A stretch of 64,000 nt of DNA from Paenalicyclobacillus mengziensis (GTDB taxonomy: Bacteria; Bacillota; Bacilli; Alicyclobacillales; Alicyclobacillaceae): NCBI RefSeq assembly GCF_017298635.1, contig NZ_CP071182.1, positions 3,014,001 to 3,078,000 on the forward strand, read 5' to 3'. The translations under genes were made by a program, and so were the position numbers. This document shows positions 1 to 8,751 of this stretch, one piece after another. Position 1 is the stretch's first letter; each line of letters begins with the position of its first letter. The notes under the pieces were generated by a model. It was not told the origin of the DNA. It did no database searches and saw nothing but the letters and a program-made list of their open reading frames with translations.

Positions 1-1161
1 TTCGAGATACCAGCGGTACGCTTCTTCCGGCAGATGATGCTCCTTGAACCGCTGTGCCATCAGGTTGTAATCGTGAATACGCTGGCTACCGCCAATGATT
101 TCACCGTATCCCTCTGGTGCCAACATGTCAGCGCACAGGACTACTTCTGGACGTGACGCATCAGGTTGCATGTAAAAGGCCTTAATGGCCGTCGGATAGC
201 GTTCAATAAACACGGGGCGGTCAAATTGCGCCGCCAATTCCGTTTCATGAGGCGCCCCAAAGTCATCTCCCCACTTCAAATCATGTCCGCGGGACTGTAA
301 CCATTTGATGGCTTCGTCATAACTCATCCGTGGAAATGGCGCCAAGACGGTCTCGAGTTTTGAGGTATCGCGCTCGAGAACGTGCAACTCTACTTCACAG
401 TTATCGAGTACGTGCTTGACTACGTATGAGACGAACTGTTCCTGCAGCCGCAGGTTGTCTTCATGTTCGTAGAAAGCCATTTCCGGCTCAATCATCCAGA
501 ATTCAATCAAATGTCGGCGAGTCTTCGACTTCTCAGCGCGAAACGCAGGACCCATCGAATAGACTTTTCCGAGTGCCATCGCAGCAGCTTCCATATACAT
601 CTGACCACTTTGCGTCAGATAAGCATCTTCATCGAAATACTTAATATGAAACAGCTCCGTTGTTCCTTCAGCACTAGACGGCGTAATTACCGGTGGGTCG
701 ACCCGCGTAAAGCCGTCGTTGTCGAGAAACAGTTGCATCGCTCGCTCTATCTCTGCCCGAATTTTTAGGATAGCCCGCTGTCTTGGCGTCCGTATCCAGA
801 GATGGCGGTGGTCCATTAAAAAGTCGACACCGTGTTCCTTTAACGTGATGGGGTATTCGACAGATTCCCCCAGCGGAGTCATGGTCTGTACCTGAACCTC
901 ATATCCGAGTGCAGACCTCGTGTCTGCTTTGACGATGCCTGTCACGATGACGGAGGACTCTTGCGTTAATGCTGCTGATTGCTCAAAAACCTGTTCATCG
1001 ACTTCGGCTTTGACGACGACGCATTGAATCACGCCGGTACCGTCGCGAAGTTGAAGGAAGTGGATTTTACCACTGGAACGTTTGTTGTACAACCATCCGC
1101 GAAGACGAACAGCCTGTCCTTCATACTGGCCTATTTGTGCGATTGTCGTAATGGGGTTCAC
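1..1161 (-). CDS. asnS: Asparaginyl-tRNA synthetase, C-terminus cut by window edge
   Basis: Charges tRNA-Asn with asparagine in the cytoplasm. 387 residues are visible of the roughly 430 usual for the family. I read the gene directly: a GTG start at 1161 is preceded by GGAGGG at good spacing, and the frame stays open to base 1. Residues 17-95 form the OB-fold anticodon-binding domain. The class II catalytic core follows, with motif 2 visible as FRAE (207-210) and the [12 protein letters not shown] stretch typical of AsnRS. In B. subtilis asnS lies with dinG, ypmA, ypmB and aspB; here ypmA and ypmB are near and aspB is absent. No T-box element was found upstream. Confidence 0.95.
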   Translation of the reverse strand, partial: MNPITTIAQIGQYEGQAVRLRGWLYNKRSSGKIHFLQLRDGTGVIQCVVVKAEVDEQVFEQSAALTQESSVIVTGIVKADTRSALGYEVQVQTMTPLGESVEYPITLKEHGVDFLMDHRHLWIRTPRQRAILKIRAEIERAMQLFLDNDGFTRVDPPVITPSSAEGTTELFHIKYFDEDAYLTQSGQMYMEAAAMALGKVYSMGPAFRAEKSKTRRHLIEFWMIEPEMAFYEHEDNLRLQEQFVSYVVKHVLDNCEVELHVLERDTSKLETVLAPFPRMSYDEAIKWLQSRGHDLKWGDDFGAPHETELAAQFDRPVFIERYPTAIKAFYMQPDASRPEVVLCADMLAPEGYGEIIGGSQRIHDYNLMAQRFKEHHLPEEAYRWYLE

Positions 1162-1506
1162 CGGTGATTCCCTCCACAGTCCATTTCCGGGTCAAATGCG
1201 CTCATAAGCGGACCGACCCGCCTACATTCCTGTCGAAACAACATGCACAATTATAACACAACCTGCCGTACATTCAGGCATGGACTACGCCTGAGTGAGG
1301 CATTCTGCATAATCGAAAGACTCGACCGTCTTTATACAACGGGTGCACAAGGCAGCGTTCGATCATCATGGAATGGCCGAGAGTCGGCAGTATGCAAAGC
1401 AGCGCCCGCACCAGACCGTGCATGCGGTTGGCGGGCGCCCAAAGCGTCATCACTACGTCCAATACTTTCAATCCACGAGCTGAACAGCCGGTTAAATGAA
1501 GGCGAC
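1162..1506. other. Intergenic region between FtsH-like gene and asnS
   Basis: 345 bases with no convincing gene. It holds a GC-rich inverted repeat at 1402-1438, described separately. A plus-strand open frame from 1243 runs into the 3' end of the FtsH-like gene and has no recognisable content, so I regard it as chance. No T-box or other known riboswitch core was seen. Confidence 0.5.
1402..1438 (-). terminator. Possible terminator after the FtsH-like gene
   Basis: GCGCCCGC (1402-1409) pairs perfectly with GCGGGCGC (1431-1438). The loop contains a second small palindrome, ACCG/CGGT. In the minus direction the stem is followed only by TGCTTTGC, a weak T tract, so termination is plausible but not assured. 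Confidence 0.4.
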
Positions 1507-3048
1507 TTAGCCTACGGAGAGGTCAGATTCCATGGCCACGACACCAGAGACGGGATTCTTAATCGCAGATGTCTGGTCCTTTCTCCCTACACTCTCGAGC
1601 CATTCACGGAACTGTCGGCCATCGACGCTCTCTTCCTGCACCACGAGTTCCGCAAATGCAGCGATATCGTCTTGGTACGGTGTTAAGAGTTCGCGCGTGA
1701 CTCGGTCTTGTTCAGATAAGATGAACCGTACTTCGGTATCGAGCACTGCATCAGGCAGGTTCTCCTCGTCGACAATTCCAATCCTGGAGAGGCCGCACTT
1801 CACCATTGTTCTCGCGAGACTCGAGGCTTGCATGAAATCGTTTTGAGCACCTGTGCTCCGATTCCCGTAATGAAGTTCTTCTGCAAGGCTTCCTGCGAGT
1901 GCGACGTTAATTTGCTGCTTCAAGTGGTCAAGCGTATACAGATACCTGTCGGTCTCTGGAATCTGTCTTACGAATCCAAGTGCATTACCACGCGGCGCAA
2001 TCGTAATATGCGACACAGTACCCGGACGCATTAACTCGCTGACAATGGCATGACCGAGCTCATGAACTGCTACGCGCTCGAGATCGTCGTCTGTTGGCTT
2101 TCTGCCAGTCTTTTCGCCCATGAGGACTTTATCGACGGCATCTCGGAACATCTGTTGAGAAACCTGTTCCTTACTTTGTCGCAGCGCAATGATGGCTGCC
2201 TCATTGACTAAGGATTCAAGTTGTGCGCCGGAAAATCCATATGTCTCTCGAGCGATATGTTCAAGGTCGACAGACGACTCAAGAGGCTTCCCTTTTGTCT
2301 GGATTTTGAGGATGTGTAAACGGCCATCCTTATCAGGTAAATCAACTTTGATTTGACGGTCAAAGCGTCCAGGGCGAAGCAATGCCGGGTCAAGAATGTC
2401 TGGCCGGTTGGTGGCCGCAATCACTAGTACAAGCGGTGATTGCGTCGTTGACATACCGTCCATTTCCGTCAAGAGCTGATTGAGGGTTTGGTCGTATTCC
2501 TGGTGGCTTAAGTTTCCACGCCGACCACCAAGCACGTCAATCTCGTCAATAAAGACAATCGCACTGTCTTTGTTTTCTTTTTTTGCCGTCTGTCTTGCAC
2601 GTCGAAACAGGTCACGAACGCGTTGTGCGCCAACACCAACGTACATTTCGACAAACTCACTGCCTGAAGTAGATAAAAACACAGAGTCGGTATAAGTGGC
2701 TGCTGCTTTTGCCATCAATGTCTTACCCGTTCCTGGAGGGCCAGTGAGGAGAATTCCCTTTAACGGACGAATTCCAAGGTTTTTGATGCGGTCCCGGTAA
2801 CGAAGAAAATCAAGAGCTTCCATCAATTCCTGCTTGGCATGCTCTTGTCCGCCAATTTCGTCAAATGAGACAGCATGCCGCGCCGGTGTCTCTCGATTTC
2901 CCATCGACACCGCGGAGCGACGGTCCATCATCATCCAGAGCACGACTCCGAGTCCGGCAAGAAACAATAACGGCACGACGTTCACGCGCAGCGCTGCCAG
3001 AAAGATCAAAAAGGCAATGCCCACCCCAAGAATCCATTCTTTTATCAA
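1507..3048 (-). CDS. FtsH-like membrane AAA metalloprotease lacking the extracytoplasmic domain
   Basis: An AAA+ zinc protease of the FtsH family, expected to degrade membrane and cytoplasmic proteins. It has 513 residues against 600-650 for housekeeping FtsH. The N-terminus (about 5-41) is a hydrophobic stretch long enough for two membrane passes with almost no loop, where normal FtsH has a domain of about 75 residues. The AAA domain has Walker A GPPGTGKT (103-110), Walker B VFIDEID (165-171) and the arginine-finger region near 213-231. The protease domain has HELGH (329-333) and a candidate third zinc ligand D404 in TGAQND. All catalytic elements are present. It overlaps the upstream membrane protein gene by 4 bases, so the two are translationally coupled. 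Probably a second, specialised FtsH. Confidence 0.88.
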   Translation of the reverse strand: MIKEWILGVGIAFLIFLAALRVNVVPLLFLAGLGVVLWMMMDRRSAVSMGNRETPARHAVSFDEIGGQEHAKQELMEALDFLRYRDRIKNLGIRPLKGILLTGPPGTGKTLMAKAAATYTDSVFLSTSGSEFVEMYVGVGAQRVRDLFRRARQTAKKENKDSAIVFIDEIDVLGGRRGNLSHQEYDQTLNQLLTEMDGMSTTQSPLVLVIAATNRPDILDPALLRPGRFDRQIKVDLPDKDGRLHILKIQTKGKPLESSVDLEHIARETYGFSGAQLESLVNEAAIIALRQSKEQVSQQMFRDAVDKVLMGEKTGRKPTDDDLERVAVHELGHAIVSELMRPGTVSHITIAPRGNALGFVRQIPETDRYLYTLDHLKQQINVALAGSLAEELHYGNRSTGAQNDFMQASSLARTMVKCGLSRIGIVDEENLPDAVLDTEVRFILSEQDRVTRELLTPYQDDIAAFAELVVQEESVDGRQFREWLESVGRKDQTSAIKNPVSGVVAMESDLSVG

Positions 3049-3575
3049 GAGGCTGCACCTCCTTGTCCTTGCTGCAGGGTGTTATACTGCCATACATCGT
3101 ACAAGTAATGGCTGCCCTGTTGTAATTGAACGTATATGTTGTGTGCATCCATCGTGACCTTCGCTTTGATTCCCTGTGCTGCAGCCGCTTTTTCAAACGA
3201 CGTAATCATCTCCTGGTAATTCCCTTTATGGACACCTTCGAGAATGATTGGGTTGAGATTTTCATACGCTTGCTGGAGTGCTTTGTCCTTGTTATCGAGA
3301 ATGACAATGGAGCTTCCAGCGTTAACGGAGCCAGTAATGGCTTCTGCTATGGAGTCGTAAGTCGTTTGCAAGTCTTCAACGGGTCCGAGTTTCACACGAA
3401 TAACCGTCGGATTCCCGACAATCACGTCGACGTTTTGGACACCAGACACCGTCTGGAGATCAGTCTTCAGGGGATCCACCAAGTTATACCGTTTGTAAAC
3501 CTGCCAGCCAGCGAAAAAGACAGCGAGACTCACAATCAGAATCAGTAACATCGGAACGAGGCGAATCCGGGACAA
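3045..3575 (-). CDS. Membrane-anchored protein of unknown function, coupled to FtsH-like protease
   Basis: I do not recognise this 176-residue protein. It has one N-terminal membrane segment (about 6-27) after a short positively charged start, then a soluble domain of about 145 residues, presumably outside the membrane. The region around 40-75 (VSGVQNVDVIVGN...VIRVKLGPVEDL) reads like a small alpha/beta fold. The C-terminus is rich in glutamine and glycine. Its end overlaps the start of the FtsH-like gene by 4 bases. Since that protease lacks its own extracytoplasmic domain, this protein may act as its partner or adaptor on the outer side; that is inference from context only. Confidence 0.65.
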   Translation of the reverse strand: MSRIRLVPMLLILIVSLAVFFAGWQVYKRYNLVDPLKTDLQTVSGVQNVDVIVGNPTVIRVKLGPVEDLQTTYDSIAEAITGSVNAGSSIVILDNKDKALQQAYENLNPIILEGVHKGNYQEMITSFEKAAAAQGIKAKVTMDAHNIYVQLQQGSHYLYDVWQYNTLQQGQGGAAS

Positions 3576-3693
3576 CGACGTACGCCTCCTTTGTACTCTA
3601 AGATGGTGGTGCCGTAAGTCTAGTATAGCACTCGGGGATGCAAAACGTCACAGTACATATTTCCACCCCAAAGCTTGATTGTCTTTGCGGTTC

Positions 3694-4191
3694 TTAATAG
3701 GACTTCAGTAGCTTGCCAGTCTTGGCGTCAAAGTAGGCGTATTGATAGTTTCCTGTTGTTGATTTGCCATACACTTCCCAAACGAAGTTGACGTTTGTCC
3801 CCAGTTGGGAGCGGCCGGTTTGATCGAGGTAACCGAAGTGCGTTCCCATCACGTTCAGTCCGTCCTTCACTGCCTCTGCTGTGATAAGCTTGCTGTTCGC
3901 GACCGCTGACGTTTGAATAGAACGGATTTTGTATGGCTGTCCGTAAACGACCACGAACCATCCACGGCCAAATGCGTCCTTACCTTGAAACACATCTTCG
4001 ACGCCATTGCCTGTAAACACATTCTGCTTGGTGATGGACGACAGTGGACTGTGGTTGAGTGCGTATTGGGCTGCAGTTTCTTCGACCGTCCATTCACCCG
4101 CAAGGTCATTCCAAATTGATGTCCCGATAAAAATGGCTGCAATAATGAGGATGACGAGGATTGTCGAGAGCCAAATTGTCCACGCCTTCAT
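3694..4191 (-). CDS. ypmB: YpmB-family membrane-anchored protein (DUF5590/PepSY-like)
   Basis: 165 residues with one N-terminal membrane segment (about 5-26) and an exported domain containing two PepSY-like units; the second ends in a YFDAKTGKLL motif typical of PepSY folds. Molecular function is unknown in the family. It starts ATG two bases after the stop of ypmA, so the two are coupled. The ypmA-ypmB pair near dinG and asnS is the arrangement known from B. subtilis, which supports the assignment. Confidence 0.85.
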   Translation of the reverse strand: MKAWTIWLSTILVILIIAAIFIGTSIWNDLAGEWTVEETAAQYALNHSPLSSITKQNVFTGNGVEDVFQGKDAFGRGWFVVVYGQPYKIRSIQTSAVANSKLITAEAVKDGLNVMGTHFGYLDQTGRSQLGTNVNFVWEVYGKSTTGNYQYAYFDAKTGKLLKSY

Positions 4192-4193
4192 GA

Positions 4194-4364
4194 TTACGCC
4201 CGGTACAGTGTCAAGAGCATCTTGTTCGGTTCGTCCTGGGACTTGGACAACCCGAAGATTACGTCTTTGTCCTTTAGATTTCTGTTCAAAAAGTCAACGA
4301 GTTGATACAAATCGTCTGTTGGTGTGCAAAGATGTGTGGCAAGCACGGTCAGTTTGTCATCCAT
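4194..4364 (-). CDS. ypmA: YpmA-family small protein (DUF4264)
   Basis: A 56-residue protein read directly from the sequence. It starts ATG at 4364 (MDDKLTVLATHLC) and ends LLTLYRA before TAA. The length equals that of B. subtilis YpmA, and it lies directly before ypmB as in Bacillus. No membrane segment; an acidic, soluble protein of unknown function. Confidence 0.82.
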   Translation of the reverse strand: MDDKLTVLATHLCTPTDDLYQLVDFLNRNLKDKDVIFGLSKSQDEPNKMLLTLYRA

Positions 4365-4396
4365 TTGTTGTGTTCACCTATTCCGTCAAGAGGTTT

Positions 4397-5143
4397 CTAA
4401 AACCATGTCTTAAGGGTATCCATTGCGGCTTCATTTGTAAATCTGTAACGAAGTGGTGTGATGCTGACACAGCCGCTCGCGATGACACGCGTATCCGCAT
4501 CCTCATCTTCACTATTACGGACGACATCCCCTGCATATCGGTAGTACACCTGACCTTCTTCGTCCACGTGCCGAATGAACCGATCGCGATACCCCTCTGC
4601 GCCGATCCGAGACACCACCCATGGCCCATCGACGGCACCAGCGGGGATATTCACGCTTAAAAAGGTATCTGCGTCTAGTTCTCGGAACCGCAAGCGAGTC
4701 ACCATATTCCGTACGACGCTTGCCGCGTCTTCAAACGGGAAAGGGGGTCCATCGAGTGAAACAGCCATCGCGGGAACGCCCTGCAAGGCGGCTTCTCCGG
4801 CCGCTGCGACGGTACCTGAGTATAACACGTCCGTGGCTAAATTGCGGCCTTCATTAATGCCTGAGACCATCAAATCGAAGGACTCTGACCGCCCAAATTC
4901 ATGGATGCCAAACTTGACGCAATCGACGGGCGTGCCGCTTAAGCTGAATGCCCGCACATTGTCCATACCTAGGTCTACTTCAGTCGGGATTAAACGTCTG
5001 TGGATGGAGATGCCATGACTTGAGGCGCTGCGTTGCCGATCCGGTGCGACAACAACCACTTCCCCGAGGTCCCGAAGTGCCCGGACGAGGGCAAGAATGC
5101 CCTGTGCAGAAATTCCGTCATCGTTGCTGACCAGTATTCGCAT
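4397..5143 (-). CDS. surE: 5'/3'-nucleotidase SurE
   Basis: Metal-dependent phosphatase that removes phosphate from nucleoside 5'- or 3'-monophosphates in the cytoplasm. It has 248 residues, the normal length. The N-terminal NDDGI motif contains the metal-binding aspartates D8 and D9, SSHGIS lies near 42, and SGINEGRN further on carries the asparagine ligand. It is followed by ypmA 32 bases downstream. In some bacteria surE sits in stress-response operons; here the context gives no specific role. Confidence 0.95.
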   Translation of the reverse strand: MRILVSNDDGISAQGILALVRALRDLGEVVVVAPDRQRSASSHGISIHRRLIPTEVDLGMDNVRAFSLSGTPVDCVKFGIHEFGRSESFDLMVSGINEGRNLATDVLYSGTVAAAGEAALQGVPAMAVSLDGPPFPFEDAASVVRNMVTRLRFRELDADTFLSVNIPAGAVDGPWVVSRIGAEGYRDRFIRHVDEEGQVYYRYAGDVVRNSEDEDADTRVIASGCVSITPLRYRFTNEAAMDTLKTWF

Positions 5144-5233
5144 TGATTGTCTCCTCTCGTACCATCAAACACTTGTCATACAGGTCACCTGCCCGCCCAT
5201 ACTACGAGTATTACGCGGGGAGGTGCACGTCAT

Positions 5234-5395
5234 ATGCCACGGTCACAGGAACCAAAATCATCAGTGGGTATGAACTCATCCCTTCAACAGGTACACACAG
5301 AACGAGACCTCTGGCTGTCTGCGCTGCGCTCTGCAGTGACAAGACCACCGTGGAAAGAATCAGACCGTTACCGTAATTCCTTGTTGCGTGGATAA
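5234..5395 (+). CDS. Possible small protein of 53 residues
   Basis: A plus-strand open frame starting ATG at 5234, preceded by GGGGAGGTG, a very good ribosome binding site at correct spacing. The product is basic and soluble (starts MPRSQEPKSSVGMNS, ends WKESDRYRNSLLRG). It lies between the divergent surE and the convergent deaminase gene. I recognise no family. The ribosome binding site is the main support; it could be chance. Confidence 0.42.
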   Translation: MPRSQEPKSSVGMNSSLQQVHTERDLWLSALRSAVTRPPWKESDRYRNSLLRG

Positions 5396-5426
5396 AAGTT
5401 GCAGACTTGGCGGAATGTTGATGTCT

Positions 5427-6728
5427 TTATTTGCGCTCGAAGTTCCGCGTAATTCTCTCGATTTGATAGCGGATCTGTTCTGTATCAAGCGTTACAGGTT
5501 CACCCTTCCGGACCACTTCCTGACCTGCTACGAATACGTCTGTCACATCCTCGGCCGAGGCGGAATAAACGATATTTGATACAAGGTCGTAGGTGGGCAA
5601 AAACCGGGGGCTTTCAAGGTTCAGGAGTACGACATCCGCGACAGCCCCTGCTGTTAAGGTGCCATCCCCGGTTGGCCGAAACACCGCACGAGCACCACTT
5701 ACGGTTGCCATCTCCAGAGCCTCTGGTGCCGTAATTGCCGTCGCATCTTGGAGAACTCCTTTATGCAGGGTGGCAGCTAAGCGTAGTTCCTCGAACATGT
5801 CGAGGTTATTGTTGCTGGCCGCGCCATCAGTGCCAAGTCCGAGCGTAATTCCGGCTTGTCTCATTTTGACTGCGGGTGCAATGCCGGACCCAAGTTTCAA
5901 GTTACTCTGCGGGTTGTGTGCAACACGAACGTCGTGCGCGGCAAGTAGGCTGATGTCTTTGTCATCAACATGAACACAGTGGGCAGCCAATACAGGACGG
6001 TTGAGTACACCAAGGCTGTGCATCAAACCAATCGGTGACGTCCCATGTTGGCGGTACGATTCAGCCACCTCATACGCAGTTTCTGAGAGGTGAATTTGCA
6101 TTGGCAGGTCTAGGAGTTGCGACAATTCAGTGATTTGCAGCAGGAACGCAGGTGGACAGGTATACGGTGCATGAGGACCAAGCATCACCGAAATACGCCC
6201 CTCTCCAGCCCCGTGCCACGTCTCGTAGTGAGATTTGGAATCTGCCAGCCCTTGTTTTTGCATCTCTTCGGTAAATCCGAGCAGGCCGATGGATAGGACG
6301 CCGCGAATGCCGCTCTCGTGTACTGCCCGTGCCGATTCATTCATGTAAAAATACATGTCTGTAAAACATGTGGTTCCGCTCGTTAACATTTCCCAACATG
6401 CGAGCTGAGTTCCCCAATAGACTGCTTCCTTTGTGAGTTGGCGCTCAAGCGGGTAGATCTTTTCTTTCAGCCACTTCTCTAAGGGGACATCGTCCCCTGC
6501 ACTACGAAACAAGGTCATTGCGGCATGCCCGTGTGTATTGACCAAACCTGGCATTGCGATCCGGTTGCGTCTTCGAATGACAGTCAGCAAAGAACGGTCG
6601 CCCAAGTACTCCCCTGCCCCCGTCTCCTCAATCGTCGATTGGTTCCACAGGATGTACGATGGTCCTGTAATGACACTGGTCGGAGTTTCGATAAGTCCGC
6701 CGACTTCAAGTAGCACGCGCTGATTCAT
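5427..6728 (-). CDS. mtaD: 5-methylthioadenosine / S-adenosylhomocysteine deaminase
   Basis: Amidohydrolase that deaminates methylthioadenosine to methylthioinosine, or S-adenosylhomocysteine to its inosyl form. 433 residues, normal length. The metal site shows HGH (66-68), the later histidines in IHLSET and AAHC, and the catalytic aspartate in LGTDGAASNN near residue 300. It is the last gene of a three-gene operon; its start overlaps the end of mtnA by 4 bases. The pairing with mtnA and a nucleoside phosphorylase makes methylthioadenosine the likely main substrate. Confidence 0.92.
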   Translation of the reverse strand: MNQRVLLEVGGLIETPTSVITGPSYILWNQSTIEETGAGEYLGDRSLLTVIRRRNRIAMPGLVNTHGHAAMTLFRSAGDDVPLEKWLKEKIYPLERQLTKEAVYWGTQLACWEMLTSGTTCFTDMYFYMNESARAVHESGIRGVLSIGLLGFTEEMQKQGLADSKSHYETWHGAGEGRISVMLGPHAPYTCPPAFLLQITELSQLLDLPMQIHLSETAYEVAESYRQHGTSPIGLMHSLGVLNRPVLAAHCVHVDDKDISLLAAHDVRVAHNPQSNLKLGSGIAPAVKMRQAGITLGLGTDGAASNNNLDMFEELRLAATLHKGVLQDATAITAPEALEMATVSGARAVFRPTGDGTLTAGAVADVVLLNLESPRFLPTYDLVSNIVYSASAEDVTDVFVAGQEVVRKGEPVTLDTEQIRYQIERITRNFERK

Positions 6729-7795
6729 GACTCATCACCTCCAACTTCGCGAAAAAAGTTTGCGATTCGCTGTTTGTCCGGCAGATAGATGACCCCATGT
6801 TCGGTGATAATGCCTTCGATAAGCTCAGCCGGCGTGACATCAAAGGCTGGATTGATGCCTGAAGTTCTGGCGGGGGCGCTTCTCTGTCCGAGCCATTCAA
6901 GAACTTCCCGGTCATCACGGTATTCAATCGGAATGCTTTCACCTGACGGCGTCGAAAGGTCAAACGTGCTCGTTGGCGCGGCTACGTAAAATGGGATGCC
7001 ATGATGGTGACAGAGGACAGCCAGTGAGTAGGTCCCTATCTTGTTGGCCGTATCCCCATTGGCGGCAATCCGGTCGGCCCCGACGAGAACAGCATTTACA
7101 GAACCTTCCTTCATGAAGTGTCCAGCCATACTGTCGGTAATCAAAGTATGCGATATGCCTTCCAGTCCCAATTCATATGCCGTCAGTCTCGCTCCTTGCA
7201 AGAACGGCCGTGTTTCATCAACGTAGACGTTATTAATCCATCCTTGCTCGTGGAGTGCTCGAATGACGCCGAGCGCTGTACCGTACTCGACGGTGGCCAG
7301 TGAGCCTGTGTTGCAGTGGGTCAGAACGGACACGGGTCCCCGAAACAAGTCTAGACCGTGGCGGCCAATCGCCCGATTCACCTGGACATCCTCAGCCGCG
7401 ATGGCCGCTGCCACCGCTCTTAAAGTCGTCACGACTTGTTCACCCGTGGCCTCGGAACTGCGACACTCGGCAAGAGCATTGCTCATGCGGTCAAGTGCCC
7501 AAAACAAATTCACTGCGGTGGGACGGGTCTTGCCCAGACGCACAATCGCCTCTTCAAGTTGCGGGTACATTTGTGCAGCGGTGTGTTCCGAAACCTGCCG
7601 ATAAGCCTCTGCGGCTTCAAGCGCAACACCAAAAGCTGCTGCTGCACCAATGGCTGGCGCGCCTCGAACCTTCATGGAAACAATGCACTTCGCAACGTCG
7701 TCAGCACCCGAGCAAGAGACCCACTCTTCGGTGCCCGGAAGAAGTGTCTGGTCAAGGACCAAGAGCTTGTCGCCCTGCCATTTCAGCCCCGTCAA
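6725..7795 (-). CDS. mtnA: Methylthioribose-1-phosphate isomerase
   Basis: Converts methylthioribose-1-phosphate to methylthioribulose-1-phosphate in methionine salvage. I place the start at TTG 7795, giving MTGLKWQGDKLLVLDQ and 356 residues, which matches the family. The TTG overlaps the TGA stop of the upstream phosphorylase (TTGA) and has GAGGGG before it. A longer frame from 7858 adds 21 residues that read inside the upstream gene and are unlike MtnA. Family motifs are RGAPAIG, THCNTGSLAT with the catalytic cysteine, and VGADRIAANGD with the catalytic aspartate. Confidence 0.94.
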   Translation of the reverse strand: MTGLKWQGDKLLVLDQTLLPGTEEWVSCSGADDVAKCIVSMKVRGAPAIGAAAAFGVALEAAEAYRQVSEHTAAQMYPQLEEAIVRLGKTRPTAVNLFWALDRMSNALAECRSSEATGEQVVTTLRAVAAAIAAEDVQVNRAIGRHGLDLFRGPVSVLTHCNTGSLATVEYGTALGVIRALHEQGWINNVYVDETRPFLQGARLTAYELGLEGISHTLITDSMAGHFMKEGSVNAVLVGADRIAANGDTANKIGTYSLAVLCHHHGIPFYVAAPTSTFDLSTPSGESIPIEYRDDREVLEWLGQRSAPARTSGINPAFDVTPAELIEGIITEHGVIYLPDKQRIANFFREVGGDES

Positions 7796-8640
7796 ATGCG
7801 CTCGCTCCCCTCGCTGATACCGACAAGCGGTTTTTGTCCGCCGACCGCATGCCCACATCTACACGACCTGTCAGTGCCAAGGGCTTCAATGGTATGGAAA
7901 AAAAGGTTGCGGATACGATGGACATTTTGTTGCATGCATTCCACCACTTCTTCGTGCGTAAGCGGCTCGGAACTGATGCCAGCACCGTAGTTCGTGACCA
8001 TGCACACGGTGGCATAACACAGCTCGGCTTCTTTGGCAAGGACCACTTCTGGCACGGTGGTCATGCCGACCACTGCGGCGCCGAGGGACTGGTAGAACCG
8101 GATCTCAGCCGTCGACTCAAATCTTGGTCCTTCCGCACACACATATGTGCCGCCGTCAAACAAGTCGATGTTGATATCGTCTGCAGCCTGCCGTATCACA
8201 GAACGCAGTCTCCCGCAATACGGGTCGGTCATGTCGACATGCACAACCTGGCTCTCCTCAAAAAAGGTCGACGGCCGTGTCTTCGTAAAGTCGAGAAAAG
8301 AGTCAATCAAGACCAGTGACCCTGGACTGTACGGGAGTTGCAAGGAACCGACCGCTGCAGTCGCTAGGACTTGGCCGACACCAAGTTCTTTCAACGCGTA
8401 AATGTTTGCCCGGTAATTGATGCGGTGCGGTGGAATGCTGTGACCTGCCCCGTGTCTCGGCATGAACGCGATGCGCTTTCCTTTATATTCGCCAATGGTG
8501 GCTTTTGCCGGACCGTACGGTGTCTCGATGGTGACTACAGAGGATGACTCCAAAACAGCGGGATCGTACACGCCTGTCCCGCCAATGATTGCGTAATCAG
8601 CATGATTCTCGTTCACGAAATCGCCGTCCTTTTTGCGCAT
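7792..8640 (-). CDS. mtnP: Methylthio-nucleoside phosphorylase (MTA/MTI phosphorylase family)
   Basis: Splits methylthioadenosine or methylthioinosine with phosphate to give methylthioribose-1-phosphate and a base. The start is placed at ATG 8640 (MRKKDGDFVNEN), with AAGGAA upstream; an in-frame ATG at 8685 would lie at the promoter's -10 box. Family motifs are IGGTGVYD, RHGAGHSIPPHRINYRAN and GMTTVPEVVLAKEAELCYA. After this comes TNYGAG, where adenine-specific MTA phosphorylases have TDYD. The Asn-for-Asp exchange points to a 6-oxopurine substrate, consistent with the deaminase in the same operon. First gene of the mtnP-mtnA-mtaD operon. Confidence 0.9.
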   Translation of the reverse strand: MRKKDGDFVNENHADYAIIGGTGVYDPAVLESSSVVTIETPYGPAKATIGEYKGKRIAFMPRHGAGHSIPPHRINYRANIYALKELGVGQVLATAAVGSLQLPYSPGSLVLIDSFLDFTKTRPSTFFEESQVVHVDMTDPYCGRLRSVIRQAADDINIDLFDGGTYVCAEGPRFESTAEIRFYQSLGAAVVGMTTVPEVVLAKEAELCYATVCMVTNYGAGISSEPLTHEEVVECMQQNVHRIRNLFFHTIEALGTDRSCRCGHAVGGQKPLVGISEGSERI

Positions 8641-8686
8641 GTTCACTATTTCCTTATTTGCAAGCCTGTTTGGCTGCTCTGGCAAG

Positions 8687-8692
8687 ATTATA
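8687..8692 (-). promoter_or_regulatory. -10 box of the mtnP-mtnA-mtaD promoter
   Basis: A perfect TATAAT on the minus strand, 47 bases before the chosen mtnP start. The -35 region (TAGATT at 17-bp spacing) is poor. Its position decides against the upstream ATG at 8685. Confidence 0.6.
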
Positions 8693-8751
8693 CGGGAAAC
8701 AACTCTCTGAATCTATGAAAACGGGCAAACCGTTTTTCGGAACACGTTCGA

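Noticed and set aside
1162..1506. T-box in front of asnS
   Set aside because: No T-box core sequence was found on the minus strand.
1243..1686. A 147-codon plus-strand open frame beside the FtsH-like gene
   Set aside because: It overlaps the end of a real gene on the other strand and lacks a ribosome binding site.
7300..8319. A 339-codon plus-strand open frame
   Set aside because: Antisense to mtnA and mtnP with no recognisable content; a shadow of those genes.
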